Assembly (NCBI RefSeq): GCF_029318685.1
Contig: NZ_CP119677.1
Coordinates: forward strand, 682,001 to 746,000
Length of the DNA: 64,000 bases
Source of the DNA: Ruminiclostridium papyrosolvens DSM 2782
GTDB lineage: Bacteria > Bacillota > Clostridia > Acetivibrionales > DSM-1351
Reading direction: 5' to 3'
Part shown: in pieces, positions 1 through 8,011 of the stretch
How the letters are laid out: each line of letters opens with the position of its first letter
Numbering within the stretch: position 1 is the stretch's first letter
Notes under the pieces: model-generated
The model's database searches: none
What the model saw: the letters and a program-made list of their open reading frames with translations, nothing else
What the model was told of the DNA's origin: nothing
Program-made: the position numbers and the translations under genes

Positions 1-224
1 ATAATATCCATTGTGTTTTTGACTGGAATATTGTTATCGGCGGTGAAATGAGTGAATACATTGATAGATATTGGTCTGAAATTAAGTCACGGCTAGATGA
101 TTTGACAGATTATAACGATGAGTCTACATCTTATGTGAAGATTAGTGACTTGGGTGTATTTGGACCTGCGGTAGGTGCGGCATTGACACAGAATGACAGA
201 TTCCTTAATTTTGATTATGAATAA
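1..224 (+). CDS. ROK family protein, C-terminal end (partial)
   Basis: This is an open frame entering from the left edge and ending at TAA 222-224; about 73 residues are visible. It shows the late ROK-family pattern: a buried strand IVIGGEMSE near the start of the visible part, then a helix, then FGPAVGAAL just before the C-terminus. ROK proteins are either sugar kinases (glucokinase type) or NagC/XylR-type repressors with an extra N-terminal helix-turn-helix. The diagnostic N-terminal part lies outside the window, so the two cannot be told apart. A repressor would fit the sugar operon that begins 276 bp downstream, but that is inference. Family confidence is moderate because only the tail is seen. 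Confidence 0.7.
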   Translation, partial: NIHCVFDWNIVIGGEMSEYIDRYWSEIKSRLDDLTDYNDESTSYVKISDLGVFGPAVGAALTQNDRFLNFDYE

Positions 225-251
225 ATAGTACATGAAAAGGAACTAAATATT

Positions 252-286
252 GAACTGCTCACTCACTATTTTAAAGTGAGCGGTTC
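252..286 (+). terminator. Possible terminator hairpin after the ROK gene
   Basis: A 12-bp stem (252-263 with 275-286, one G-T wobble) encloses an 11-nt loop, 28 bp after the ROK stop. The only T run (TTTTT near 302) is about 15 nt further on, so this is a weak intrinsic terminator at best. Confidence 0.4.
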
Positions 287-431
287 TCTGATAAGCATAC
301 CCTTTTTGATTGTTAGTCTTTAAACTCACATCTGAATTTATCATTTTTATTTTAAATAACCCATTTATTTAACACCGTAAAATAACGTAGAATATTTTAA
401 CTAGACTTAATTTTATAGTTTTGCAAAAGTG

Positions 432-460
432 TTGACGATTCAATAATAATCTTCTATTAT
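432..460 (+). promoter_or_regulatory. Sigma-A-type promoter for the isomerase operon
   Basis: TTGACG (432-437) and TATTAT (455-460) are separated by 17 bp, upstream of the AGGAGG ribosome site (488-493) and ATG 501. A second TATAAT at 461-466 has a 23-bp spacing and is a less likely -10. The match is by consensus only. Confidence 0.5.
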
Positions 461-500
461 TATAATAGATATAACAAAACGAAAATCAGGAGGTAGCGAT

Positions 501-1460
501 ATGAAAACTAGCATTAGCACTGAGTTGGTTGATCTACATCATCAAGCTCCTAACCGCAATCGACGTGAAAGCAAATACTATTGGGATGAGCTTTATTCAC
601 ACATTAGTGCGGCAGGATTTACATCTATTGAAATTCCATATGAACCTAAATGGGATTTTGGGGGCAGATCAGGTATTCCGCTCACTTTACGTTCTATAAC
701 AACTAAGTTTGAAACTGTAGACAACTATATACGTACACTGAATTCTTATGGCATTGATGGTATAGTAAGTGTTCATCTTGACCCTACTATTTTCTGTTCA
801 GGAAATATGCAGATGTATTTTGGAGCCTTTTCCCACTTTGCTACAGATGCTATCACTTTTGCAAAAGAGGCAAATGCAGAGGTTGTTACATTAACTGCTA
901 CACCTTCCTACTATGCTGTTTCTTCACTGTGTGGTAAGGATCAAGCATTTGACATTTTTGAGGAAGAATTTCTTAATAAAACAGCGGAAGCTATTGATTC
1001 ACTCGCTGATATTGCTGAAAAGGCGGGTATTAAGTTATGCGTTAAAAATGAGTATTGGGGCTTGCTCCGTGGAGATAAAATCGTATCATTCCTTAAAAGA
1101 TTAAAGAAACAAGTTTACCTGGATATTGATACAGCAAATATACAAATAGCCGGTGTGGATGTACCTTCTTTTATATATAAAAATATAGATAAGATTGGAA
1201 TTGTACATTTTACTGATACTTCTTTTGTAGATTGTGAAGAAGCTTATAAGCAGCCGCTTCCTGAATTCCCATCCCAAAATGCAACGAAGGTATTTCGTGA
1301 TATAGGACAGGGGAATGTAGATTTTCAGGCAATATACGCTGCATTAAAAGATGTTAATTATGGCGGGTGCATTGTCTATAATTGCAGACATTCGTATAAT
1401 TCCTGTCGTTCACTTTTAAGAACACGCTACTATATCAAGAATACGCTTGGTGAAAAATAA
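501..1460 (+). CDS. Sugar phosphate isomerase/epimerase-like TIM-barrel protein (1 of 3)
   Basis: A 319-residue protein of the xylose-isomerase-like (AP endonuclease 2) TIM-barrel family, which binds a divalent metal and isomerises, epimerises or eliminates on sugar-like substrates. The usual late-barrel metal pattern is visible: a Glu in LCVKNEYWG, an Asp in YLDIDTAN, a His in IVHFTDTSF, and the closing GQGNVDFQAIYAAL segment. No signal peptide is present, so it is cytoplasmic. ATG 501 follows AGGAGGTAGCGAT. It is the first gene of a tight + strand operon with two further members of the same fold and a Gfo/Idh/MocA dehydrogenase. That combination is known from 3-keto-glycoside and inositol metabolism. 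The exact reaction cannot be read from sequence. Confidence 0.8.
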   Translation: MKTSISTELVDLHHQAPNRNRRESKYYWDELYSHISAAGFTSIEIPYEPKWDFGGRSGIPLTLRSITTKFETVDNYIRTLNSYGIDGIVSVHLDPTIFCSGNMQMYFGAFSHFATDAITFAKEANAEVVTLTATPSYYAVSSLCGKDQAFDIFEEEFLNKTAEAIDSLADIAEKAGIKLCVKNEYWGLLRGDKIVSFLKRLKKQVYLDIDTANIQIAGVDVPSFIYKNIDKIGIVHFTDTSFVDCEEAYKQPLPEFPSQNATKVFRDIGQGNVDFQAIYAALKDVNYGGCIVYNCRHSYNSCRSLLRTRYYIKNTLGEK

Positions 1461-1474
1461 AGGGAGGTTGTCAC

Positions 1475-2395
1475 ATGTCAAATATAAAGCTTTCTCATAT
1501 GAGTCATTGGAAAACAATACCTTATAAGAAAATTAACAATTTTAGAGATTTTTATTATGAGGATAAAAGTAATGTGCCATACTACATGGACTGGGATAAA
1601 ATTCTACGCTATCATGCGGCAACAGGATATGAGGGAATAGAACTGGCACCGTGGGATTTATCAGAAATACTTGGTTTGTTCCATACGCCAAAGGAATATG
1701 TTGATTTTGCAGCTGGCTATGGTATTAGCGTCAGCGGTATGTTCCACGGAGCGGATAATTCATTTATTGCTGATAAATATGACGAAGTCCTTCAAGCTGG
1801 CAAGTCAGCCATTGATACGTGCAAAGCATTCGGAGGCAAGCATTTGAATATGTGTCCTGCAAATAACTACTACGGTGTTGGTCCTCTTGATGATGAGGCA
1901 CTGAAAAATGCTGCCAAGGTAATAACAGATATCGGACGTTATGCGGTAGACAATGGTATACAAATTGGTCTACATAATGAGTTTTTCTGTGCAGTTAATA
2001 AAGAAAACCATCATAAGTTTATTGAAATGACAGATCCTCGATATGTGTTTTATTGCTTAGATACAGCGCAGATAGCAATTTTGGGAGATGACCTTCTTAA
2101 ATTCTATGATACCTATCATGAACGCATCTGTACATTCCACCTGAAAGATACTGCTTCCATAGCAGTTCCGGATGAGATTCGATACGACAAGGACGTGGAA
2201 ATACGAGATGATGGTTGGAGATGGTTTTGGGAGCCAGGCGAAGGAGTGCTTGATTTTGATGGACTCTGGAAGCTGCTTAAGAAGTATAATTTTAAGGGTT
2301 GGGTAACTATTGAAGATGACGGAACACCGGATTTATTGGCATCCATGGCATTATCCAGTTATTTTGTAAAGCATGAGTTAGGGAAAATTTATTAG
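1475..2395 (+). CDS. Sugar phosphate isomerase/epimerase-like TIM-barrel protein (2 of 3)
   Basis: A 306-residue cytoplasmic TIM-barrel protein of the xylose-isomerase-like family, starting 14 bp after the previous stop behind GGGAGG. Putative metal ligands lie in GLHNEFF, FYCLDTAQIA and CTFHLKDTA, and the barrel closes with the EGVLDFDGLWKLLKK and WVTIEDDG strands, where the last Glu is a typical ligand. It is clearly diverged from its neighbours at 501 and 2411, so the three are not a recent triplication and probably act on successive intermediates or form a complex. Substrate unknown. Confidence 0.8.
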   Translation: MSNIKLSHMSHWKTIPYKKINNFRDFYYEDKSNVPYYMDWDKILRYHAATGYEGIELAPWDLSEILGLFHTPKEYVDFAAGYGISVSGMFHGADNSFIADKYDEVLQAGKSAIDTCKAFGGKHLNMCPANNYYGVGPLDDEALKNAAKVITDIGRYAVDNGIQIGLHNEFFCAVNKENHHKFIEMTDPRYVFYCLDTAQIAILGDDLLKFYDTYHERICTFHLKDTASIAVPDEIRYDKDVEIRDDGWRWFWEPGEGVLDFDGLWKLLKKYNFKGWVTIEDDGTPDLLASMALSSYFVKHELGKIY

Positions 2396-2410
2396 GAGGG
2401 GGATTTCAAA

Positions 2411-3400
2411 ATGAGCAGACTATTAACACTTATGACATGCCAGTGGGCAGATATGAGTATGGAAGTTATGTGTCAAAAGGCAAAAGAAATGGGGTACGAA
2501 GGACTTGAACTTGCGACCTGGGGCGAACACTTAGATGTAAAGCGTGCTGCGGAAGATGATGGGTATGTGGAAGAGATAAAAGCTGTTTTAAAGAAGTATA
2601 ATTTAAAATGTGAAGCACTTGCCACACATATTATTGGACAATGCGTTGGAGATTACAATGACCCGAGATTGAACAACTTTGCACCGGTAGAGTTGGCTGA
2701 TAAACCAGATGAAATCAGAGCATGGGCTGTTAAAACCATGAAATATTCCGCAATTGCTGCTAAGAAGCTCGGCTGCTATGTAGTGACAGGATTTGTAGGC
2801 TCACCTATATGGAAATATTTATATTCATTTCCTCAGACTAGTGAAGCAATTATAGAAAAGGGATTTCAGGAGATATATGATCTTTGGACACCAATTCTTG
2901 ATGTATTTGTAGAGAATGGGATTAAGTTCGCTTTAGAAGTTCATCCAGGTGAGATTGCCTTTGATTACTATTCTACAAAAAGGCTGCTCGAAAAATTTAG
3001 TGACAGACCGGAGTTTGGCTTGAACTTTGATCCGAGCCATCTTATATGGCAGGGAATAACACCACATGTATTCCTTAAGGATTTTATAGACAAGGTATTT
3101 CATGTCCATATGAAGGATGCGGCGGTTACTTTGGATGGTAGAAGTGGACTACTGGGTTCTCATATTGATTTTGGCGATTTGAGAAGAGGCTGGAATTTCC
3201 GCTCACTTGGACATGGAGATGTAAACTTTGAGGAAATTATCCGTGTATTAAATGCTTATAATTATCAGGGTCCTCTTTCGGTAGAATGGGAAGATAGTGG
3301 CATGGAACGTGAATATGGTGCGAAGGAAGCAGCTGAGTTTGTTAAAAAGATTGATTTCAAGGCTTCTGATTTCAAATTTGATAATGCTATTTCAAATTAA
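2411..3400 (+). CDS. Sugar phosphate isomerase/epimerase-like TIM-barrel protein (3 of 3)
   Basis: A 329-residue member of the same fold, 15 bp after the previous stop and behind a strong GGAGGGGGA site. It is the most complete of the three. It has EVHPGEIAFD, LNFDPSHLIWQG and FHVHMKDA as likely metal and substrate segments, the GHGDVNFEEIIRVLNAY loop, and the final strand LSVEWEDSGMEREYG. This layout resembles the family members paired with Gfo/Idh/MocA dehydrogenases in inositol and 3-keto-sugar pathways. It is probably cytoplasmic and metal dependent. The specific activity is not inferable. Confidence 0.82.
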   Translation: MSRLLTLMTCQWADMSMEVMCQKAKEMGYEGLELATWGEHLDVKRAAEDDGYVEEIKAVLKKYNLKCEALATHIIGQCVGDYNDPRLNNFAPVELADKPDEIRAWAVKTMKYSAIAAKKLGCYVVTGFVGSPIWKYLYSFPQTSEAIIEKGFQEIYDLWTPILDVFVENGIKFALEVHPGEIAFDYYSTKRLLEKFSDRPEFGLNFDPSHLIWQGITPHVFLKDFIDKVFHVHMKDAAVTLDGRSGLLGSHIDFGDLRRGWNFRSLGHGDVNFEEIIRVLNAYNYQGPLSVEWEDSGMEREYGAKEAAEFVKKIDFKASDFKFDNAISN

Positions 3401-3425
3401 CCCATAGAGAAAGGAGCGCACAATT

Positions 3426-4577
3426 ATGGACAGAAAGTTGCGTTATGGAATGGTAGGCGGTGGACCCGGTGCTTTTATAGGGGCAGTTCACAGAAAAGCT
3501 ATTGCATTGGAAGAAAATGCAGTTCTGACAGCAGGGTGCTTTAGTTCAAAACTGGAAAAGAATCTTGAATGTGGAAATGCTTATAATATTGAAAAAGACC
3601 GTGTTTATGCTGACTACAAAGTGATGGCAGAAGAAGAAGGCAAACGAAAGGACAAAATTGATTTTGTCTGTGTAGTAACTCCGAATTCAACTCACTATGA
3701 AATTTGTAAAGCATTTTTGCTAGCAGGGATAAATGTATTATGTGAAAAGCCGCTGTGCTTTACCATTGAACAGGCAAAAGAATTATCGGCACTTACAAAA
3801 GAAAAAAATCTGTATTTCGGTGTTTGTTATACCTATTCGGGATATCCAATGGTAAAACTGGCGAAAAAACTGGTTGAGGATGGAGAAATAGGCAATGTTA
3901 TAAATGTAAATGCTGAATATTTGCAAGATTGGCTTATTGATGAAATAGGCGGCGGTGATCAGAGTACAACTAAATTGTCGGTGTGGCGTACTGATCCTGA
4001 GAAATCTGGCATTTCCAATTGTGTTGGTGATATTGGCACACATATTGAAAATACCGTTGCTTACATTACTGGACTGCATCCTAAGAAAGTATCAGCTGTG
4101 CTGGATAGCTATGGGATGGAACTTGACTTAAATGCGAATATGCTTGTGGAATACGAAAATGGAGTTCATGGTGTGTATAGCTGCTCTCAAGTTTGTGCCG
4201 GGCATTTGAATGGTCTGGCAGTACGGATATTTGGAAGCAAAGGAGCTATTGAATGGGTACAAGAAGATCCGAACTACTTACGTGTGACTAAAAAGGGGCA
4301 GCCAGTACAGATTTATCACCGCGGTACCGGTTATGTGACAGGAAGAGCGGCAGAGCTGAATCATATTCCATCGGGGCATCCTGAAGGACTTGTATTTGCT
4401 GTAGCAAATATCTATCATTCATTTATGAATGCTATTTGTAATAAGCTTGATGGTAAAGAAAATACAAAAGACGATCTGGATTTTCCAAGTGTAGACGATG
4501 GTGTGGAAGGCGTTTGCTTTGTACATGCATCTGTTAAAAGCAGCCAAAATCATGCTGCATGGACAGAACTGCTTTAA
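3426..4577 (+). CDS. Gfo/Idh/MocA family oxidoreductase
   Basis: A 383-residue NAD(P)-dependent dehydrogenase. The N-terminal Rossmann fold opens with GMVGGGPGAFIG, the family EKP motif appears as CEKPLCFT, and the catalytic Asp/His pair sits in VGDIGTHIENT. Enzymes of this family oxidise a sugar or inositol hydroxyl to a ketone, or the reverse. ATG 3426 follows AAAGGAG, 25 bp after the third isomerase, and a strong terminator closes the operon. With the barrel enzymes it suggests a route through a 3-keto-sugar or keto-inositol intermediate. This is inference from family pairings, not a demonstrated pathway. Confidence 0.88.
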   Translation: MDRKLRYGMVGGGPGAFIGAVHRKAIALEENAVLTAGCFSSKLEKNLECGNAYNIEKDRVYADYKVMAEEEGKRKDKIDFVCVVTPNSTHYEICKAFLLAGINVLCEKPLCFTIEQAKELSALTKEKNLYFGVCYTYSGYPMVKLAKKLVEDGEIGNVINVNAEYLQDWLIDEIGGGDQSTTKLSVWRTDPEKSGISNCVGDIGTHIENTVAYITGLHPKKVSAVLDSYGMELDLNANMLVEYENGVHGVYSCSQVCAGHLNGLAVRIFGSKGAIEWVQEDPNYLRVTKKGQPVQIYHRGTGYVTGRAAELNHIPSGHPEGLVFAVANIYHSFMNAICNKLDGKENTKDDLDFPSVDDGVEGVCFVHASVKSSQNHAAWTELL

Positions 4578-4629
4578 TGGCAGGGTCTAGGCAGTAATAA
4601 TATATTATATACCTCTCTAAGTGGAAAAA

Positions 4630-4665
4630 ACACTGCCTTATTTCTGATAATGGCAGTGTTTTTTT
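4630..4665. terminator. Bidirectional intrinsic terminator
   Basis: An 8-bp perfect stem, ACACTGCC (4630-4637) with GGCAGTGT (4652-4659), is followed by T runs on the + strand and preceded by an A run, giving a U tract on the - strand as well. It separates the convergent Gfo/Idh/MocA gene and acpS. Confidence 0.85.
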
Positions 4666-4681
4666 GTTTAAAATGTGATAA

Positions 4682-5059
4682 TTATTTACTCAAAGCAGTA
4701 GCAAAGGCAATTGCATATTCAGTATCATAAGATAAAGAAATTAAAATGCTGTTAATGCTTTTTTGTTCTGCAATGTTTTTAGCATTACCATGTAGAGTAA
4801 CAATTGGCTGACCGACTTCATTTTCAAGAATTTCGATTTCATTTAACCGTATTGCATTACCGTCTGCGGAAAATGTTTTAAACACTGCTTCTTTTCCCGC
4901 AAACCGTGTGGCAAAGCTATACAATGGAATCTGGCGAGAGCAGATTAAATCTAATTCCCGTAAAGTAAACGTCTTTTTTATAAAAGGATCCGATAAATCT
5001 GAAACGGCATGCTCAATATTGCTAATCTTCAAGATGTCTGTCCCTATTCCTATTATCAT
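4682..5059 (-). CDS. acpS: Holo-[acyl-carrier-protein] synthase
   Basis: A 125-residue AcpS-type 4'-phosphopantetheinyl transferase, which moves phosphopantetheine from CoA to the serine of an acyl carrier protein. The family N-terminus MIIGIGTDI carries the Mg-binding Asp8, and FATRFAGKEAVFK carries Glu57. The frame is open for a further 38 codons upstream, but ATG 5059 gives the standard AcpS length and N-terminus and follows AAGGAA. The gene starts 1 bp after the stop of the TetR gene (5061), so the two are co-transcribed. It lies near an atypical acyl carrier protein (7691), which suggests an accessory, cluster-dedicated transferase rather than the housekeeping copy. Confidence 0.9.
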   Translation of the reverse strand: MIIGIGTDILKISNIEHAVSDLSDPFIKKTFTLRELDLICSRQIPLYSFATRFAGKEAVFKTFSADGNAIRLNEIEILENEVGQPIVTLHGNAKNIAEQKSINSILISLSYDTEYAIAFATALSK

Positions 5060-5060
5060 G

Positions 5061-5741
5061 TTAAGTTCCTTCGGGTAGCTCCATTTTCGTGTCAAAATCA
5101 GACGAAGACAATTTTTTATAGGTAAGGTAATTGGCTCCAACACGCATGGTATTAAGCAAATTGATAATTTCATGTATAGATAAAAAATTATCGTCTTCTG
5201 ATTCCAACCAGGTGCGTGCAGAAAGAAAATGAAGTTCTACAAAAATTTTTGTAAAGTGGGAACGCAGCCAGTCATGTGGCATTCCGTCTCCATCCATCAT
5301 ATTATTAATTTCATCATTTAAAATGACTTTCAACTTTTTTACAAAGTAAGTATCTCCGTGTTTTGGATCTAAAAGTACTAGTATTGCCTTTTTGTGCGTT
5401 TTGCAAAAATCAAACCAAGTTAACAATGACTTCGGTGGAGCGTAATCGAATTTATCCTCAAACAACTCAGGAGGGAAAGAGGTGGAAAGCTTTTTTGGAA
5501 GCAGTGAATACCGATGACGGATATCATCCAGCAAAGGAGTTTGGATTTGCTCCATTAAATCATAAATATCATTAAAGTACAGATAAAATGTACCCCTTGC
5601 AATGTTGGCACAATCACAGAGCTCTTTCACAGAAATTTTATCCCATCTTTTGGTGTGAATTAAATCTAAGAAAGTATTAATAATTTTTTCATTTGTCTGT
5701 TCAGATTTTGAAATCTTACCTGAGCCTGCAATTATGGACAC
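5061..5741 (-). CDS. TetR/AcrR family transcriptional regulator
   Basis: A 226-residue TetR-type regulator. The N-terminal helix-turn-helix is ISVKELCDCANIARGTFYLYF, followed by NDIYDLMEQ. The rest is a helical ligand-binding domain typical of the AcrR-like group. The frame is open to an ATG at 5792, but GTG 5741 sits 7 nt after AAGGAG and is the better start. It is divergent from the CocE-type hydrolase operon (5922) and co-transcribed with acpS. A repeated GTGTTC-type dyad in the intergenic region is a candidate operator. The ligand is probably an intermediate of the local pathway; that is inference. Confidence 0.85.
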   Translation of the reverse strand: MSIIAGSGKISKSEQTNEKIINTFLDLIHTKRWDKISVKELCDCANIARGTFYLYFNDIYDLMEQIQTPLLDDIRHRYSLLPKKLSTSFPPELFEDKFDYAPPKSLLTWFDFCKTHKKAILVLLDPKHGDTYFVKKLKVILNDEINNMMDGDGMPHDWLRSHFTKIFVELHFLSARTWLESEDDNFLSIHEIINLLNTMRVGANYLTYKKLSSSDFDTKMELPEGT

Positions 5742-5758
5742 AATGTTTCTCCTTTTTT

Positions 5759-5809
5759 GAACACTTTTTATCGTAGTGTATAAATTAAACAAAAAGAAAA
5801 AAAGTGTTC
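5759..5809. promoter_or_regulatory. Inverted repeat between the TetR gene and the hydrolase operon
   Basis: GAACACTTTTT (5759-5769) is repeated as its exact reverse complement AAAAAGTGTTC (5799-5809), with 29 bp between arms. It lies in the divergent region and in the leader of the TetR gene. It could be a pair of operator half-sites or a leader hairpin. Confidence 0.4.
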
Positions 5810-5921
5810 TGTTGTGTAAAAATTAATTAATATAAACTTGTTTTAAAGGGTTTTATAAATAAATTATACAATACTAATTTTGCTTAATCAAGTTGCAGGA
5901 AATAATAGGGGGGACTATATT

Positions 5922-7664
5922 TTGTCGGAAAAAGGAAGAATTTTAAAAACTGTGGATATGTCAGGGGAACAGGTTGAAATCTATATGACAAAAATGATGA
6001 CACCATGTACTCCGGAAGAATATCAGGCGATGTCGGTGGATGAACGAGAATATGCTAAAATTCAGCCACCGCTCAATCAAAGAACATATATGCCGGAAGA
6101 CGGTATTATATGTATGCAGGACGTACCTGTAAAAATGCGCGACGGTGTAACTATTTATGTGGACATTTATAAACCAGAGTCGGAAGGAAAATATCCATTA
6201 ATTATCTCATGGAGTTTCTATGGGAAAAGGCCATTTGATGGACAATCCGAGTGGCAGATTATGGGGGTTCCACCTCAGACTGTATCAAATATGTCGAAGT
6301 TTGAAAGTCCGGATCCGGGCTATTGGTGCCGCCGAGGTTACGCCGTGGCAAATGTTGATCCGAGAGGAATTGGTCACTCTGACGGTGATTTTGTGCAGTT
6401 TGGAACACAGGACGGAAAAGATGGCTACGACTTTATAGAATGGGCAGCAGAGCAGTCATGGTGTAATGGCAGAACTGCTCTTTCAGGAAATAGCTGTGTT
6501 GCAATGACACAGTGGAGAATAGCATCACAGCAGCCACCGCATCTGGCTTGTATGGCACCATGGGAATCAACCACGGATATGTACAGGGAGTCACTCTGTG
6601 AGGGCGGCATTCCGGCACATTCTTTTGTAAGGCTGGTAATGAAAGAAGCATGTGGGCCAAATTACATGGACAGTACACCGGATAATTTTGAAAAATATCC
6701 ATTTATAAATTGTGCTTATTGGAAGGACAAGGATCCAATGTGGGACAAGGTAACAATTCCTGTATATCAGACAGCTTGTTGGAACCATTTCCATCTTAGA
6801 GGTTCCATCAATGCATTCCGTAAATGTAAATCTCGTAAGAAATGGCTTCGTGTGCATAGAAACTTTGAGTGGCCGGATGCTTACAGCAATGAAAACCTTG
6901 AGGAATTGGATAAATTCTTTGCTCGGTACTTAAAGCTGGAGAGAAATGGCTGGGAGTTGACACCCAAGATAAGAATTGAAGTTCAGGACACAGATGAATT
7001 CAATTATATGACAAACAGACCTGAGGAAAGCTTCCCGTTAAAACGTACAGAGTATAAAAAGTTATATCTGGATGCAAATGACATGTCCATGAAGGATAAG
7101 CCTGTAAATAACGAAGCAAGTGTATCATACGACAGCGAAACAGGAGAAGTTACTTTTGATTACTGCTTTGATGAGGATACAGAATTAACAGGTTACATGA
7201 AACTCAGATTATATGTTGCTGCAGAAAGCTATAACGATATGGATTTGTTTATTAATATACAGAAATTGAGCACTGATGGTAAATTCCTTCCAGTAACAAT
7301 ATTTGGAGAGCCTCACCCTGGAGTATGGGGTAAGATGAGGGTATCACGCCGTAAGCTGGATGAAAAATTATCTACGGATTATTGCCCGGTTCAGGCACAT
7401 ACCTGTGATGAAAAGCTGGAGCCAGGCGAGATTGTGCCGGTAGATATTGAAATTGCTCCTACAAGCCGCTTCTGGCACAAAGGACAGCAAATCAGGGTTC
7501 AGGTAGCAGGACGATATATCCGTAATGATTGGTTCGAGCCATTGATGTGGGATACGGATAATAAGGGAAACCATATCATTTATACCGGAGGCGGGCATGA
7601 GTCATACCTGCAAATACCTGTGATTCCACCAAGATTTCAGGATGGAGATATTATTATCCGTTAA
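5922..7664 (+). CDS. CocE/NonD-type hydrolase (X-Pro dipeptidyl-peptidase S15 family)
   Basis: A 580-residue alpha/beta hydrolase. Its core shows VPVKMRDGVTIYVDIYKP (entry strands), VDPRGIGHSDGDF and the nucleophile elbow SGNSCVAM (Ser191). The C-terminal jelly roll typical of S15/CocE enzymes includes GEIVPVDIEIAPTSRFWHKG. Such proteins cleave esters or amides rather than true X-Pro peptides when found in catabolic operons. The start is TTG 5922, 7 nt after the G-rich site 5907-5914; the upstream TTG 5880 has no ribosome site. There is no signal peptide, so it is cytoplasmic. It heads the operon running to 18344 and may release an acyl group from the substrate. The acyl donor is unknown. Confidence 0.85.
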   Translation: MSEKGRILKTVDMSGEQVEIYMTKMMTPCTPEEYQAMSVDEREYAKIQPPLNQRTYMPEDGIICMQDVPVKMRDGVTIYVDIYKPESEGKYPLIISWSFYGKRPFDGQSEWQIMGVPPQTVSNMSKFESPDPGYWCRRGYAVANVDPRGIGHSDGDFVQFGTQDGKDGYDFIEWAAEQSWCNGRTALSGNSCVAMTQWRIASQQPPHLACMAPWESTTDMYRESLCEGGIPAHSFVRLVMKEACGPNYMDSTPDNFEKYPFINCAYWKDKDPMWDKVTIPVYQTACWNHFHLRGSINAFRKCKSRKKWLRVHRNFEWPDAYSNENLEELDKFFARYLKLERNGWELTPKIRIEVQDTDEFNYMTNRPEESFPLKRTEYKKLYLDANDMSMKDKPVNNEASVSYDSETGEVTFDYCFDEDTELTGYMKLRLYVAAESYNDMDLFINIQKLSTDGKFLPVTIFGEPHPGVWGKMRVSRRKLDEKLSTDYCPVQAHTCDEKLEPGEIVPVDIEIAPTSRFWHKGQQIRVQVAGRYIRNDWFEPLMWDTDNKGNHIIYTGGGHESYLQIPVIPPRFQDGDIIIR

Positions 7665-7690
7665 TTAAATAAACAGAAAGGAAGATAAAA

Positions 7691-7930
7691 ATGAAAGAAA
7701 AAGTATTACAAAAAATAATTGAAAGAGCAAGCGAAATATGGGCAGTTGATGCATCAACATTAAATTGTGATACGCAATTTGCAGATATGAATCCTAAATC
7801 AACGCATTATTCACAGATTACCACCTATTTGGAAGATGAATTTGATATAGAAGTTCCGTATATAAATTTTAAACGATGCAAAACACTTGGTGAAGCAGCT
7901 GATTATGTTGTTGAGTTATTAGAAGAATAG
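7691..7930 (+). CDS. Atypical acyl carrier protein
   Basis: A 79-residue acidic helical protein. The helix-2/3 region YLEDEFDIEVP and the end KTLGEAADYVVELL match the ACP fold. Where typical ACPs have Asp-Ser-Leu, this one has Lys36-Ser37-Thr38, so Ser37 is the likely phosphopantetheine site but the flanking recognition residues are changed. It follows AAAGGA, 26 bp after the hydrolase, and precedes the phosphotransacylase. With acpS at 4682 it could carry an acyl intermediate as a thioester for the nearby reductases and transacylase. That role is inferred; ACPs in catabolic operons are otherwise known mainly from citrate lyase and malonate decarboxylase, whose other subunits are absent here. 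Confidence 0.75.
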   Translation: MKEKVLQKIIERASEIWAVDASTLNCDTQFADMNPKSTHYSQITTYLEDEFDIEVPYINFKRCKTLGEAADYVVELLEE

Positions 7931-8011
7931 GGACAATTAAGTAGTTAATATGGGAGTTCCGGTGGTGAGTATTTAGCTGGAACTCTACTTCTTTAGCAGG
8001 AGGTTTATAGT

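Noticed and set aside
501-4577. Complete C-glycoside deglycosidase system (Dgp/Dfg type)
   Set aside because: The barrel and Gfo/Idh/MocA families match, but the required small beta subunit is not visible in the window.
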